A stretch of DNA of 64,000 nucleotides, taken from contig CAYVQF010000010.1 of NCBI GenBank assembly GCA_964454015.1, positions 1 to 64,000 of the forward strand, read 5' to 3'. How positions within the stretch are numbered: the stretch's first letter is position 1; every line of letters starts with the position of its first letter. This document shows positions 8,396-16,177 of the stretch, in pieces. Source of the DNA: CAYVQF01 sp964454015 (GTDB lineage: Bacteria; Myxococcota_A; Bradymonadia; UBA4248). The translations under genes and the position numbers were made by a program. The notes beneath the pieces are model-generated. The model was not told the DNA's origin. It ran no database searches and worked only from the letters and a program-made list of their open reading frames with translations.

Positions 8396-9780
8396 ACCAG
8401 ACCGCGTTCACGGCCACGGCCCTCACGCTGGCCTGTGCTGGTTTCATCGCGTCTACCCTGGCCTCTTCGCGAGCCACGCCAACGGCCACACCCCAAGCGA
8501 CCTGGCTCAGCCGCAAGAGCCTCTGGCGCCTGGCTCTCCTGTGCGCTTCCCTGTTGGGTGTCGGCGCGCTGCTGCAAACCCTGCTGGGTCAGCACCGCTT
8601 CTTCGCCGAGCTGAGTACCTTGGCTGCGCCTCTGAGCCCTGCGCCGTTGGCTTTGCTTCAACCTCAGAGCCTCTGGTTCCTCGGCGCTGGCGTCGTCCAA
8701 TGCGTCGCCATCCTTGCCTTTGCGCAGCGCGCCCCTAACACCAGCCGCACCCTCCTTTTACTCGGCCTCATCATCGCTTTCCTAGCGCCCTTCGGCGCTA
8801 AGCTTGCCGCCTTTTCCTATCCCCTCCCTACAGCCGGCGTGGCGCTCCTCGCCATCAATGTCGCAGCCTGGTCAGCGCTCCTCACCTTGTGGCTTGGGCA
8901 GCTCCTGCAGAGCGACTCCAGCCGGCGGCCCACCTATCTTTGGGCCCTAGTGGCGGTTATCCTCACTGCCCTCGCAGCGCTCGTGCTTGCAGGGCCAGCT
9001 TCTCTGGCCTACCCGGGGGTCTATCTCCAGCTCTACGCTGGCCCTCACCCTGCAACCCTACAGGCGACGACCCTCTTGCCCGACGGCTCGGTACACAGCA
9101 GCGCCGTCGCCTTGTTGACCGCAGCGCCTCCCGTCTTGATGCTCGCCATCGTTTTCACCGGCCTCTGCTACCTGCTCGGCGCCCTGCTGGCCCATTACAA
9201 TCGCCACAGCGCCCGCCTCTTGTTGGCCTTGGCCAGCATCGGCGGACTCCTGTGCGCCATCATTTTGGCCGTGGTTGCCCTGCAAGCCCAGCCAGAACCC
9301 CTACCCCCATGGCTACTCGCCGGCCTACACGGGCTGCCTGTTCAGGCCACAGTCTTCACCCAACCCGACATCGATCCCGCGCTCCTGAAGCCGGCGTTGG
9401 CAGACATCGCACCGGCCATGCTCCTGTTGCTCATGGTCAGCGCCATCGGCCTCCACCTCGTCCACCACCTGAGCGAGCACAGCCCAACCACCACCGCAAG
9501 TGACCCTCCTCACCTGCCCTGTGGGCTTGCCCCGGGGCTTGCCTGGATCGCCCTGCTCAGCGGACTCTTCGGCTCGTTCACCGTCAGTGGTCGCTGGGAC
9601 TTTTCTGATACACACTTCGCTTACCTCGCCCTCGCTGCGATGGTCATTCCTGGGCTCCTTTCCGGCGCTGGGCGACCGCCCCGCTGGTGGCTCTGCCTCT
9701 GTCTTTGTCTCGCCATTGCCGTCTTTGTTGCGGGCTGCTTCTCTCACCGCATGATGACCCTCTCCTCTTTGATCCCATGA
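8392..9780 (+). CDS. polytopic membrane protein
   Basis: A 462-residue, very hydrophobic protein with about ten predicted TM segments and loops rich in Pro, Gln and His. No transporter or cytochrome-assembly motif (such as the WWD motif of CcsA/CcmF) is visible. It is coupled to the preceding membrane-protein gene and to engB by ATGA overlaps at both ends, so it belongs to a tight four-gene unit ending in rimI. The pair could be an envelope assembly factor, but no function can be assigned. Confidence 0.7.
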   Translation: MNQTAFTATALTLACAGFIASTLASSRATPTATPQATWLSRKSLWRLALLCASLLGVGALLQTLLGQHRFFAELSTLAAPLSPAPLALLQPQSLWFLGAGVVQCVAILAFAQRAPNTSRTLLLLGLIIAFLAPFGAKLAAFSYPLPTAGVALLAINVAAWSALLTLWLGQLLQSDSSRRPTYLWALVAVILTALAALVLAGPASLAYPGVYLQLYAGPHPATLQATTLLPDGSVHSSAVALLTAAPPVLMLAIVFTGLCYLLGALLAHYNRHSARLLLALASIGGLLCAIILAVVALQAQPEPLPPWLLAGLHGLPVQATVFTQPDIDPALLKPALADIAPAMLLLLMVSAIGLHLVHHLSEHSPTTTASDPPHLPCGLAPGLAWIALLSGLFGSFTVSGRWDFSDTHFAYLALAAMVIPGLLSGAGRPPRWWLCLCLCLAIAVFVAGCFSHRMMTLSSLIP

Positions 9781-10442
9781 AATACCAACGCGTTGAATTC
9801 GTCCTGAGTGCCCCTTCACTGCAGCACTGCCCGCCTGCCGACTTCCCAGAGGTGGCCTTTGCCGGCCGCTCTAATGTCGGCAAGTCTTCCCTGCTCAACA
9901 CCCTGCTCAATCGGCGCGGCATGGCCAAAGTCAGTCGCACCCCTGGCAGGACACAGCTCATCAATTACTTCTTGGTCAACGACCAGTGCTTCTTCGTCGA
10001 TCTGCCGGGCTATGGCTATGCAGCCGTCCCTGAGTCGGTGCGCCGCGCTTGGCGTCCCATGATCGGCACCTATCTCCAACAGCGCACCACGCTGTGTGGT
10101 CTCGTTCTGTTGCTCGACATTCGGCGCCAACCCAGCCCCGAAGACCACATGATGTTTGCCGTCCTCTCTGAGCGTCAGTTGCCGGCCCTCCTGGTGCTGA
10201 CCAAAGCCGATAAGCTTAGTCGCACACAGAGGTTTTCGCGAACCCAGGCCATCGGAAAGGCGCTCGGAATCGACGCCGGTGCCCTGCTCCCGTTTTCTGC
10301 CACGACTGGCCTTGGGCGCGAAGAGGTCTGGGAGGCGATTGACGCCTTACTCGCCATCCAAACACAGCAACGGGCCAGCTCCGACGAGGTGAACCATGCC
10401 CCTCCCGCGTCCGTGGCGCCTCCGCCTCGCGCGCCCGAGTGA
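9777..10442 (+). CDS. engB: ribosome biogenesis GTPase EngB (YihA/YsxC)
   Basis: EngB is a cytoplasmic GTPase needed for 50S subunit assembly. The 221-residue product shows the G1 loop GRSNVGKSSLLN, the switch-region sequence TPGRTQLINYF, G3 DLPGYGYA, G4 TKADK and a G5-like PFSATTGLG. The ATG at 9777 overlaps the upstream stop (ATGA). An N-terminal extension would be possible in frame but would lie inside the membrane-protein gene. About 20 Pro/Ala-rich residues extend the C-terminus, and rimI starts inside this tail. Confidence 0.93.
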   Translation: MKYQRVEFVLSAPSLQHCPPADFPEVAFAGRSNVGKSSLLNTLLNRRGMAKVSRTPGRTQLINYFLVNDQCFFVDLPGYGYAAVPESVRRAWRPMIGTYLQQRTTLCGLVLLLDIRRQPSPEDHMMFAVLSERQLPALLVLTKADKLSRTQRFSRTQAIGKALGIDAGALLPFSATTGLGREEVWEAIDALLAIQTQQRASSDEVNHAPPASVAPPPRAPE

Positions 10443-10866
10443 CCTCGATCGCGTCGAAGACATCGAACACCAGGCCCACCCTAGCGCATGGCCCAGGTCC
10501 ATCTTCCTGTCGGAACTCTCACTTCCATGGGCCTCTCTTCGCGTGCTCGAGCATCCCAAGCACGGCGTTGTCGGATTTCTCGACTATTGGCTCATTGACG
10601 AAGAGCTGCACATCATGAACATCGCCTTGCTTCCTCGATGGCGAGGACATGGCTTGGGCAGCGCCCTTATCAGCCTTAGTGTGGTTGAGGCCGTCGCTAT
10701 GGGTGCAGAAATCATCTCACTCGAAGTTCGTGAAACGAATGTCGCGGCCCTTCGTTTGTACGAGCGCCATGGCTTTCGTCTCCTCGGAAGACAGAGGAAG
10801 TACTACGTCGACACTGGCGAAGCGGCCCTCTTCATGGTGAAGGAAGTCCCAAATGGTCGGTTGTAA
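10396..10866 (+). CDS. rimI: RimI-like ribosomal protein N-acetyltransferase
   Basis: A 156-residue GNAT enzyme predicted to acetylate the N-terminal alanine of ribosomal protein S18. The acetyl-CoA loop is visible as LPRWRGHGLGSALI, followed by the RimI-typical LEVRETNVAALRLYERHGF. The ATG is preceded by GAGGTG five bases away, so the 47-base overlap with engB looks genuine. It is usually near tsaB/tsaD; here it pairs with engB instead. Confidence 0.88.
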   Translation: MPLPRPWRLRLARPSDLDRVEDIEHQAHPSAWPRSIFLSELSLPWASLRVLEHPKHGVVGFLDYWLIDEELHIMNIALLPRWRGHGLGSALISLSVVEAVAMGAEIISLEVRETNVAALRLYERHGFRLLGRQRKYYVDTGEAALFMVKEVPNGRL

Positions 10867-10991
10867 CCAAAGGCAAGCTGCCTTATCCTTTGTCCTTGGT
10901 ACCTTGTCGTATACGAGGTCTTGGGATCCTCTCTCGACGTCGCCATGCGCCAAGCGCGCTGCTGGTGTCCGCATCCCTGAGGCATACCACT

Positions 10992-13016
10992 ATGAGTAAG
11001 GATGACTTTTCCTTTCAGTCCGGACGCACCAAGGCCATCGATCTCGAGGAACTAGAGGCGCGGAGCGCAAAAAAGAGAAAGCCCGCCGACGATGGGTGGG
11101 GCGCTGAAAAGTGGGATGATCCCTGGACCGCAGACCAGCCCAAGCAGAGGCGGTGGGCAGAGGATGAGCGCTGGACTGGAGATGAACCTGAAGCGGCAGG
11201 GCCTAGCCAGCAAATGGGACAGCGGACTTGCGCCCTCGACATCAACGAGCTGGGTGGGGGAGGAGAGCCTGACGACGATTGGGGCGGCGCTGCCCCCAAG
11301 GCAAGCCGGGGCTGGACCGCCCCCAAGAGAGACGAGGTCCTCGCCAGCGGCCAAGGCTGGGATGACTGGAACGACGACGGTAGCGGCACCATGTCCATGA
11401 GTCTGGATGATCTCGAAGAGCAGAAGGAGCTCGGCGGAAGGCGGAAGAAACAAGCCGCTGCGTCCTACGAGAACGACGACCGCCGCGCCTACGGCGATGG
11501 CCACGCCCGACGCAAGGAGATTTACAAGTCCAAGGAAGACCTCGAGTACGGCGATCACGCGCAGCACGCCTATGCCGTTGGCCAACGCCAGATTCACGGC
11601 GAGCAAATGCTGCAGGCTGACGATGACTGGTCGTCCAATGTCGATCGCCAACGCCCTGCTGCGCCTGCTGCACCTGCTGCGCCTCAGGTCCTGGATCTGG
11701 GCGAGAGAACCGTCGCCTTGGACCTCTCCAATGCTGACTTTGACAGCCCCTCTCCCGGCGTTCTGGCCCCGAACCAACGCACCACGGCGCTGAACGGTGA
11801 AGACGAGCGTTTTCAGCAGCAAGCTCGCCAAGCCTCCTCGCCCAATGAAATCCCAGGCCCCACCCTGGCCTCGGTGGTGATCTTTTCGCCGAACATCCAA
11901 CCTGTCGTCTATGAGCTCAAGCTTCTAAGCACCTCAGTCGGCCGCGGTCTCGAAAACGACCTGGTCATCACCGACCCCTACGCCAGCCGTAAGCACCTCT
12001 TCATCCTGTATCGCAATGGATACTTCGAGGTGCAGGACGCGGGCACCGACAATGGCACCACCATCAACGGGCAACCCATCACCCATGCCCTCCTTCGCCC
12101 GGGCGATCACATCGAACTTGGCGGCACGGTCTTGCGTTTTGTTCCAGGCATTGCTGGCCACGAACACATGCACTTCGCACCACCGCCCATGCTCCCACCT
12201 CAGCACCTCGCCCCACCGCCCGGCGGCGCCGCCGCCATCCCAGCCTCGGCCGTCGCCATGGTCCCCCAGCAGTCATCCCGGGGCTTGTTCATTGCCCTCA
12301 TCCTGGCGGGTCTCCTGCTACTCGCGGCTGGCGCCAGCGTGGCCATCTACTTCTTCGTCTTTGCTGACACGAAATCTGCCGCCTCAGCCAGCCAAGATAC
12401 AGACAGCACCGTCGTCACCACAGGCAGCATGGACACCGGTTATGTCCCCGTCGGCACGGACAACAGCCTCGCTGTGCGCGCCGAAGCGGCTGAAGCCCAT
12501 CGCCATCTCGCCACCCAAGCCGACGAACCAGCCCCAAACCCAACGCCCGAAACGCCTAACGCGCAGGAGACCCCCGAACCACAAGCCGCTCTGCGATCAC
12601 TCACTGAAGATGATCGCATTTTGGTGGCGGGCTTAGCGGGCTCCATTGCCATGGCCAACGGAAAAACCAAGCCAGCCATAGTCACCATCGCCGGAGAGAG
12701 CATCACCCTCAAGATCGACTCTGACCCCATCGACGCGGCGATTTACAACCCCGACGGCACCCTCAGAGGGCGCACCCCATACCACGTCACCGAAATCAAG
12801 AACACCCGAGTAGAGACGTGGACCGTCAAGAAAGACGGCATGCCCGATCAAAGCGTCGAGGTCGACTTCAATGAAGGCATCGACACCACCATCCGCTTCG
12901 CCGCAGCCAAAGCACCTGTCAAATCGAGCTCAACCCGCACGAAGTCGAGCAGCTCAAGCAGGTCAAGCTCCAAGAGCCAGACCAACGTGCGCCGCACCAT
13001 TCCCATCGTCGACTGA
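10992..13016 (+). CDS. membrane FHA-domain protein with five Arg/Gly-Thr-x-Ala-like motifs
   Basis: A 674-residue protein. The N-terminal 290 residues are acidic and Trp-rich (several DDW or DDDWG units) and probably disordered. They carry a recurring motif in which Thr 13, 79, 133, 240 and 264 are each followed three residues later by Ile, Leu or Met (for example RTKAIDLEELE, RTCALDINEL, RTVALDL). An FHA domain spans about 290-385 with GRG, a conserved S-R-K-H loop and NGTTING. A single TM helix follows (about 430-458), then an outer Thr/Pro linker and a PEGA-like C-terminal domain. FHA domains bind phosphothreonine, often selecting the +3 residue, so self-binding after phosphorylation by a kinase such as the one at 16178 is plausible. 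A GWLF-type tail motif was not seen. Confidence 0.85.
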   Translation: MSKDDFSFQSGRTKAIDLEELEARSAKKRKPADDGWGAEKWDDPWTADQPKQRRWAEDERWTGDEPEAAGPSQQMGQRTCALDINELGGGGEPDDDWGGAAPKASRGWTAPKRDEVLASGQGWDDWNDDGSGTMSMSLDDLEEQKELGGRRKKQAAASYENDDRRAYGDGHARRKEIYKSKEDLEYGDHAQHAYAVGQRQIHGEQMLQADDDWSSNVDRQRPAAPAAPAAPQVLDLGERTVALDLSNADFDSPSPGVLAPNQRTTALNGEDERFQQQARQASSPNEIPGPTLASVVIFSPNIQPVVYELKLLSTSVGRGLENDLVITDPYASRKHLFILYRNGYFEVQDAGTDNGTTINGQPITHALLRPGDHIELGGTVLRFVPGIAGHEHMHFAPPPMLPPQHLAPPPGGAAAIPASAVAMVPQQSSRGLFIALILAGLLLLAAGASVAIYFFVFADTKSAASASQDTDSTVVTTGSMDTGYVPVGTDNSLAVRAEAAEAHRHLATQADEPAPNPTPETPNAQETPEPQAALRSLTEDDRILVAGLAGSIAMANGKTKPAIVTIAGESITLKIDSDPIDAAIYNPDGTLRGRTPYHVTEIKNTRVETWTVKKDGMPDQSVEVDFNEGIDTTIRFAAAKAPVKSSSTRTKSSSSSRSSSKSQTNVRRTIPIVD

Positions 13017-13039
13017 TCCTCACGCCGCCCAGAGTAGAC

Positions 13040-13055
13040 CGGGGCAAGCGCCCCG
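13040..13055. terminator. short GC hairpin between convergent genes
   Basis: CGGGGC and GCCCCG form a perfect 6-bp stem around AAGC between the FHA gene stop and the stop of the minus-strand gene. There is no T run on either side, so termination is only a possibility. Confidence 0.3.
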
Positions 13056-14750
13056 CTACGCCAACAGAAGCGCCGTCACGAAACGAGGATCCAGCGGACG
13101 CGGCGCCTGCAGCAGGGCCTGGTAGCTCTCCTCCCCAACCCGGCGGATGAAGCGCCGCGCCGCCGCCTGCATGACCCGTGTCGTTCTCCCAGGCAACACA
13201 CGCTCCAGGGTCCAGGCTTCGATGGCGTCGCGAAGCGAGGCGGCCTCTGGGTGCTCTTGAGCGGGCAAAGCGACGAAGCTCCCATGGCCCTGGGCACAGC
13301 GCCAGGCGTAGGTCGCAAAGAGGGTTTCAAAGCTGATGCGGGTGATCCCCTGCTCTGGCGACGCCGAAAGCGCCGCGGCTACCAAGTCTTCCTTCGTTAC
13401 ACCCAAAACACCATAGAAGAGCACCTCCTTGAAGGCCACATCTGCAACCACCAACGCCGCCTGGTCAAAGTCAGCGCAGCGAGAAAAGGGCCGCTGCGTC
13501 ATCTCCGAGCGCACTGGCCTGGGCTGCATCAGACCCAGGATCAGGTCGCGCTCATCGTCCAAGAGCAGGCTTAAGAGCTGGCCTTCGACAATGGTCAGCC
13601 TACCCCGCTGAACGATAGCGACCGCCTTGTCGCGCAGCCGAGCCAGCATGCTGAAACCCGCCTGAAACAACACCCGCAATGGTATCGCCTGCAGGGCTCG
13701 CCGCGCCTGCACTGGGTCCGCTTGACTGCAATACTCCAGCCCCAGCGCCGTGCACCCCCACGCATAGCCCATGGCATCCGCCTGCGCAGTGCGATCGCCG
13801 AAGTCATGGCCACGCACCACCAATACCTTTCGCGCCAAGGCCATCAACTGCGGCACCACGACCGACCACCCCGCAGCGTCGAGCTCAGAGATGCGCGCCC
13901 CGAGAAAGTCCGCGCTCTGGGCCAGGCCAGTCAACGCATCCGCCAGGCCCAAGCCCCTCCCTTCTGGCATCGAAACTTGAACGACATAACCATCGGAGAG
14001 GCGCCCCACCTCTTCCTTGATGGCCTCCGGATCAATTCGGTGAAAGATCTGCCCTGCCTCGTCCAGGCTCACAAAGCCGTAGTCTTCCAGGCGGGCTGAG
14101 CGGAAACGGAAGAGCGTCTCTTCCAGGTCGGACGCGAGCTCCCAGACCACCCCGTTGAACAGCGTCCAAGCGGCCTCAACGCCCAGGGCATCATAGACTT
14201 TCGCCACCAACGCACGACACAAGGCTGCCGAGTCAGCCTCCTCGGGATAACGTAGCCAGAAAGCGCCGTCAGGGCTGGTCTCCCAGGGGGCTTCATCCTC
14301 CGCCGTGGGCGGTGGGCCTGCGTCGAAATCCTCGATGACGACCATCTCCACCTGGCACTTGAGATAGAGCAACAACAACTCAGCATCGAGGGCGTAATAG
14401 GTCCGGCTAAAGCGCGCGTTGTCGGCTGAGATCAACGCGCCAAGCCAGGGCTCCAGTGCGCGTGGCAGGAAATGATCCCGCCGCCAGCCCACCAGATCGA
14501 TGGCATGGTGCCAATGCTCAGCCGTCGCCAGCGCAACGAGGGCTTGCGCATTTTCGATCCCCACCTCTTCCACCAGATGGTAGAAAACTTCTGGTGAAAG
14601 TGCCGCGACCTTCCCTTCGGGATCGTCCTCGCTCAACAATCTGTCGATGAACGCCTCGACACCCTGGCGCAGATCAGGCACCCCATCGCCGTGCATCCAC
14701 CGTTCCAAAGCCGTGGCCAACCCCTCACCCTGCGCCTCAGCAACCGTCAT
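13056..14750 (-). CDS. uncharacterised protein resembling the DUF6178 family
   Basis: A 564-residue soluble, mostly helical protein with no signal peptide or TM segment. Sequence and length recall DUF6178, an uncharacterised family of about 550 residues common in deltaproteobacteria; this comes from memory and was not searched. Distinct points are FYHLVEEVG near residue 60, an acidic patch near 140-160 and an Arg-rich end (RFIRRVGEESYQALL). No catalytic motif is visible. It is followed in transcription direction by nothing on its strand and lies 113 bases upstream of the FHA-GGDEF stop, so it may be a separate unit. Confidence 0.7.
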   Translation of the reverse strand: MTVAEAQGEGLATALERWMHGDGVPDLRQGVEAFIDRLLSEDDPEGKVAALSPEVFYHLVEEVGIENAQALVALATAEHWHHAIDLVGWRRDHFLPRALEPWLGALISADNARFSRTYYALDAELLLLYLKCQVEMVVIEDFDAGPPPTAEDEAPWETSPDGAFWLRYPEEADSAALCRALVAKVYDALGVEAAWTLFNGVVWELASDLEETLFRFRSARLEDYGFVSLDEAGQIFHRIDPEAIKEEVGRLSDGYVVQVSMPEGRGLGLADALTGLAQSADFLGARISELDAAGWSVVVPQLMALARKVLVVRGHDFGDRTAQADAMGYAWGCTALGLEYCSQADPVQARRALQAIPLRVLFQAGFSMLARLRDKAVAIVQRGRLTIVEGQLLSLLLDDERDLILGLMQPRPVRSEMTQRPFSRCADFDQAALVVADVAFKEVLFYGVLGVTKEDLVAAALSASPEQGITRISFETLFATYAWRCAQGHGSFVALPAQEHPEAASLRDAIEAWTLERVLPGRTTRVMQAAARRFIRRVGEESYQALLQAPRPLDPRFVTALLLA

Positions 14751-14863
14751 AGTCTCTCACCTCATCCCTGCTGGCGCCTGCCCTGCGCGACCGTGCCTTG
14801 ACTCACGCACGCTCTGCGCCAACACCAGCACCAGATCAAAACCTCAGAGACGCCCCGCAAAAC

Positions 14864-15799
14864 TCAAGAATCGCCGATGGCAATATTGCGCCCCGACCTT
14901 TTTGCGATATAGAGGCGAGCGTCCGCCAGCTTAATGAACTCAAAGAGCTTGATGTCCCCACCAAAGAGGTCATCCCCGTGAAATGTCCTGAATTCTTCTA
15001 GATCCGCTACGCCCAGGGACATGGTGACGGGAATCCGTACCCCATCGAAGGTAAACTGTTCCAACTCGATCTGACGGCGCACTTTGTCCGCCAACTGCAG
15101 CGCCTGGACCTTCTCGGTTTCTGGACAGATCAGCGCAAACTCTTCTCCGCCATAGCGGCACAGCACATCGTCACGCCTGATGTTGCGACTCACGAACTGA
15201 GCGACCTGCTTGAGGATGAAATCACCAGCCAAGTGCCCATAGCGATCGTTGACCTCTTTGAAGTGGTCCAGATCCAACATGATCAAAGCGAGGTTGCGCT
15301 GATAGCGCAGGGAGCGGCTCATCTCCCGCTCGAGGGCCTCTTGGAAATAACGCTTGTTGAAAATCTGAGTCAGGCCATCGATGGTGGTCAGACGGTAGAT
15401 CTCTTCGTGATAGGCATGCTCGACATTATTCCCCGACAAGAACTTGAAGATGGTCCGCCCGATCTTGATCTGGTCGCCATCGCGAAGCTCCGTCTCTTTG
15501 ATCGGGACGTCGTTGATATAGGTGCCATTCGTACTGCCTAGGTCGCGCGCCACGATGCGCTGTCCTTCGTTGGCAATGATGGCATGGTTGCGGGAGATGG
15601 AGTCTTCATCGAGCTGAATGTCGGTCTTGGGCGAACGGCCAATCAGGGTGGAACTCTGATTCAGCGTGAACTTCTTGCCGAGGTCTTGCCCAGCGATCAC
15701 CACCAGACAGGCCTCGCCACCACTCACGCTCGACTCGACAGAAGGTAAGTTGGAGATAACCGTCACTACCGTCTGGTCTTTTTCGATTTCATCTCCCAT
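14864..15799 (-). CDS. FHA-GGDEF diguanylate cyclase
   Basis: A 311-residue protein combining a phosphothreonine-reading FHA domain with a cyclase that makes c-di-GMP from two GTP. FHA (about 30-120) shows LIGRSPKTD, SISRNHAII and GSTNGTYIND. GGDEF (about 140-305) shows DGLTQIFNKRYF, LDLDHFKEVND and the active-site GGEEF at 217-221. An inhibitory I-site R-x-x-D sits at 208-211, exactly five residues before GGEEF as in PleD, so product feedback is expected. The ATG at 15799 is chosen for its AAGG-type ribosome site and because FHA begins soon after. It is divergent from the Ser/Thr kinase gene, which could supply the phosphothreonine partner. Confidence 0.92.
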   Translation of the reverse strand: MGDEIEKDQTVVTVISNLPSVESSVSGGEACLVVIAGQDLGKKFTLNQSSTLIGRSPKTDIQLDEDSISRNHAIIANEGQRIVARDLGSTNGTYINDVPIKETELRDGDQIKIGRTIFKFLSGNNVEHAYHEEIYRLTTIDGLTQIFNKRYFQEALEREMSRSLRYQRNLALIMLDLDHFKEVNDRYGHLAGDFILKQVAQFVSRNIRRDDVLCRYGGEEFALICPETEKVQALQLADKVRRQIELEQFTFDGVRIPVTMSLGVADLEEFRTFHGDDLFGGDIKLFEFIKLADARLYIAKRSGRNIAIGDS

Positions 15800-16177
15800 G
15801 TCGCCCTTGTCCCAGGAAAAACCATTCCAGCAAGCAACGCGTCGCCCGCCATGCGCCCCCCTTCTACCACTAAACGCTCCCACAATTCCAGGAGATTGAT
15901 GCCATGAATCGCCACACTACAGCATCAATTGCTTGGAATTGCACGACATCCATCCCTTGCGACCTATGAGCAGTGAATAGCCAATGGTTGACGTTGCTTG
16001 CCAGCAACACCTATACTGCCGTGCCAGACTTATTGCCGCGAGCCCCCGTCCAGGCGAGCCCGCGCCAACGAGAAGGGCCTCATCAGAGCAATCAAGCTTT
16101 CTCCACACAACCCCTGGCGTCCGTGGCTTTGGCGCACCGCAACCGGCACGGATATGCTCTACTAAGAGGTTAGGCGA
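15800..16177. other. 378-base divergent intergenic region
   Basis: This stretch separates the cyclase (minus) from the kinase (plus). It holds an 8-bp inverted repeat, CAATTCCA (15883-15890) and TGGAATTG (15934-15941), and the kinase promoter listed separately. I saw no convincing minus-strand promoter and no small gene. Confidence 0.5.
15988..16017 (+). promoter_or_regulatory. promoter of the Ser/Thr kinase gene with an internal dyad
   Basis: TTGACG (15988-15993) and TATACT (16012-16017) are separated by 18 bases. The spacer contains a perfect dyad, GTTGCT-TGCC-AGCAAC (15993-16008), placed where a repressor would block polymerase. The start codon is 160 bases downstream. Confidence 0.6.
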
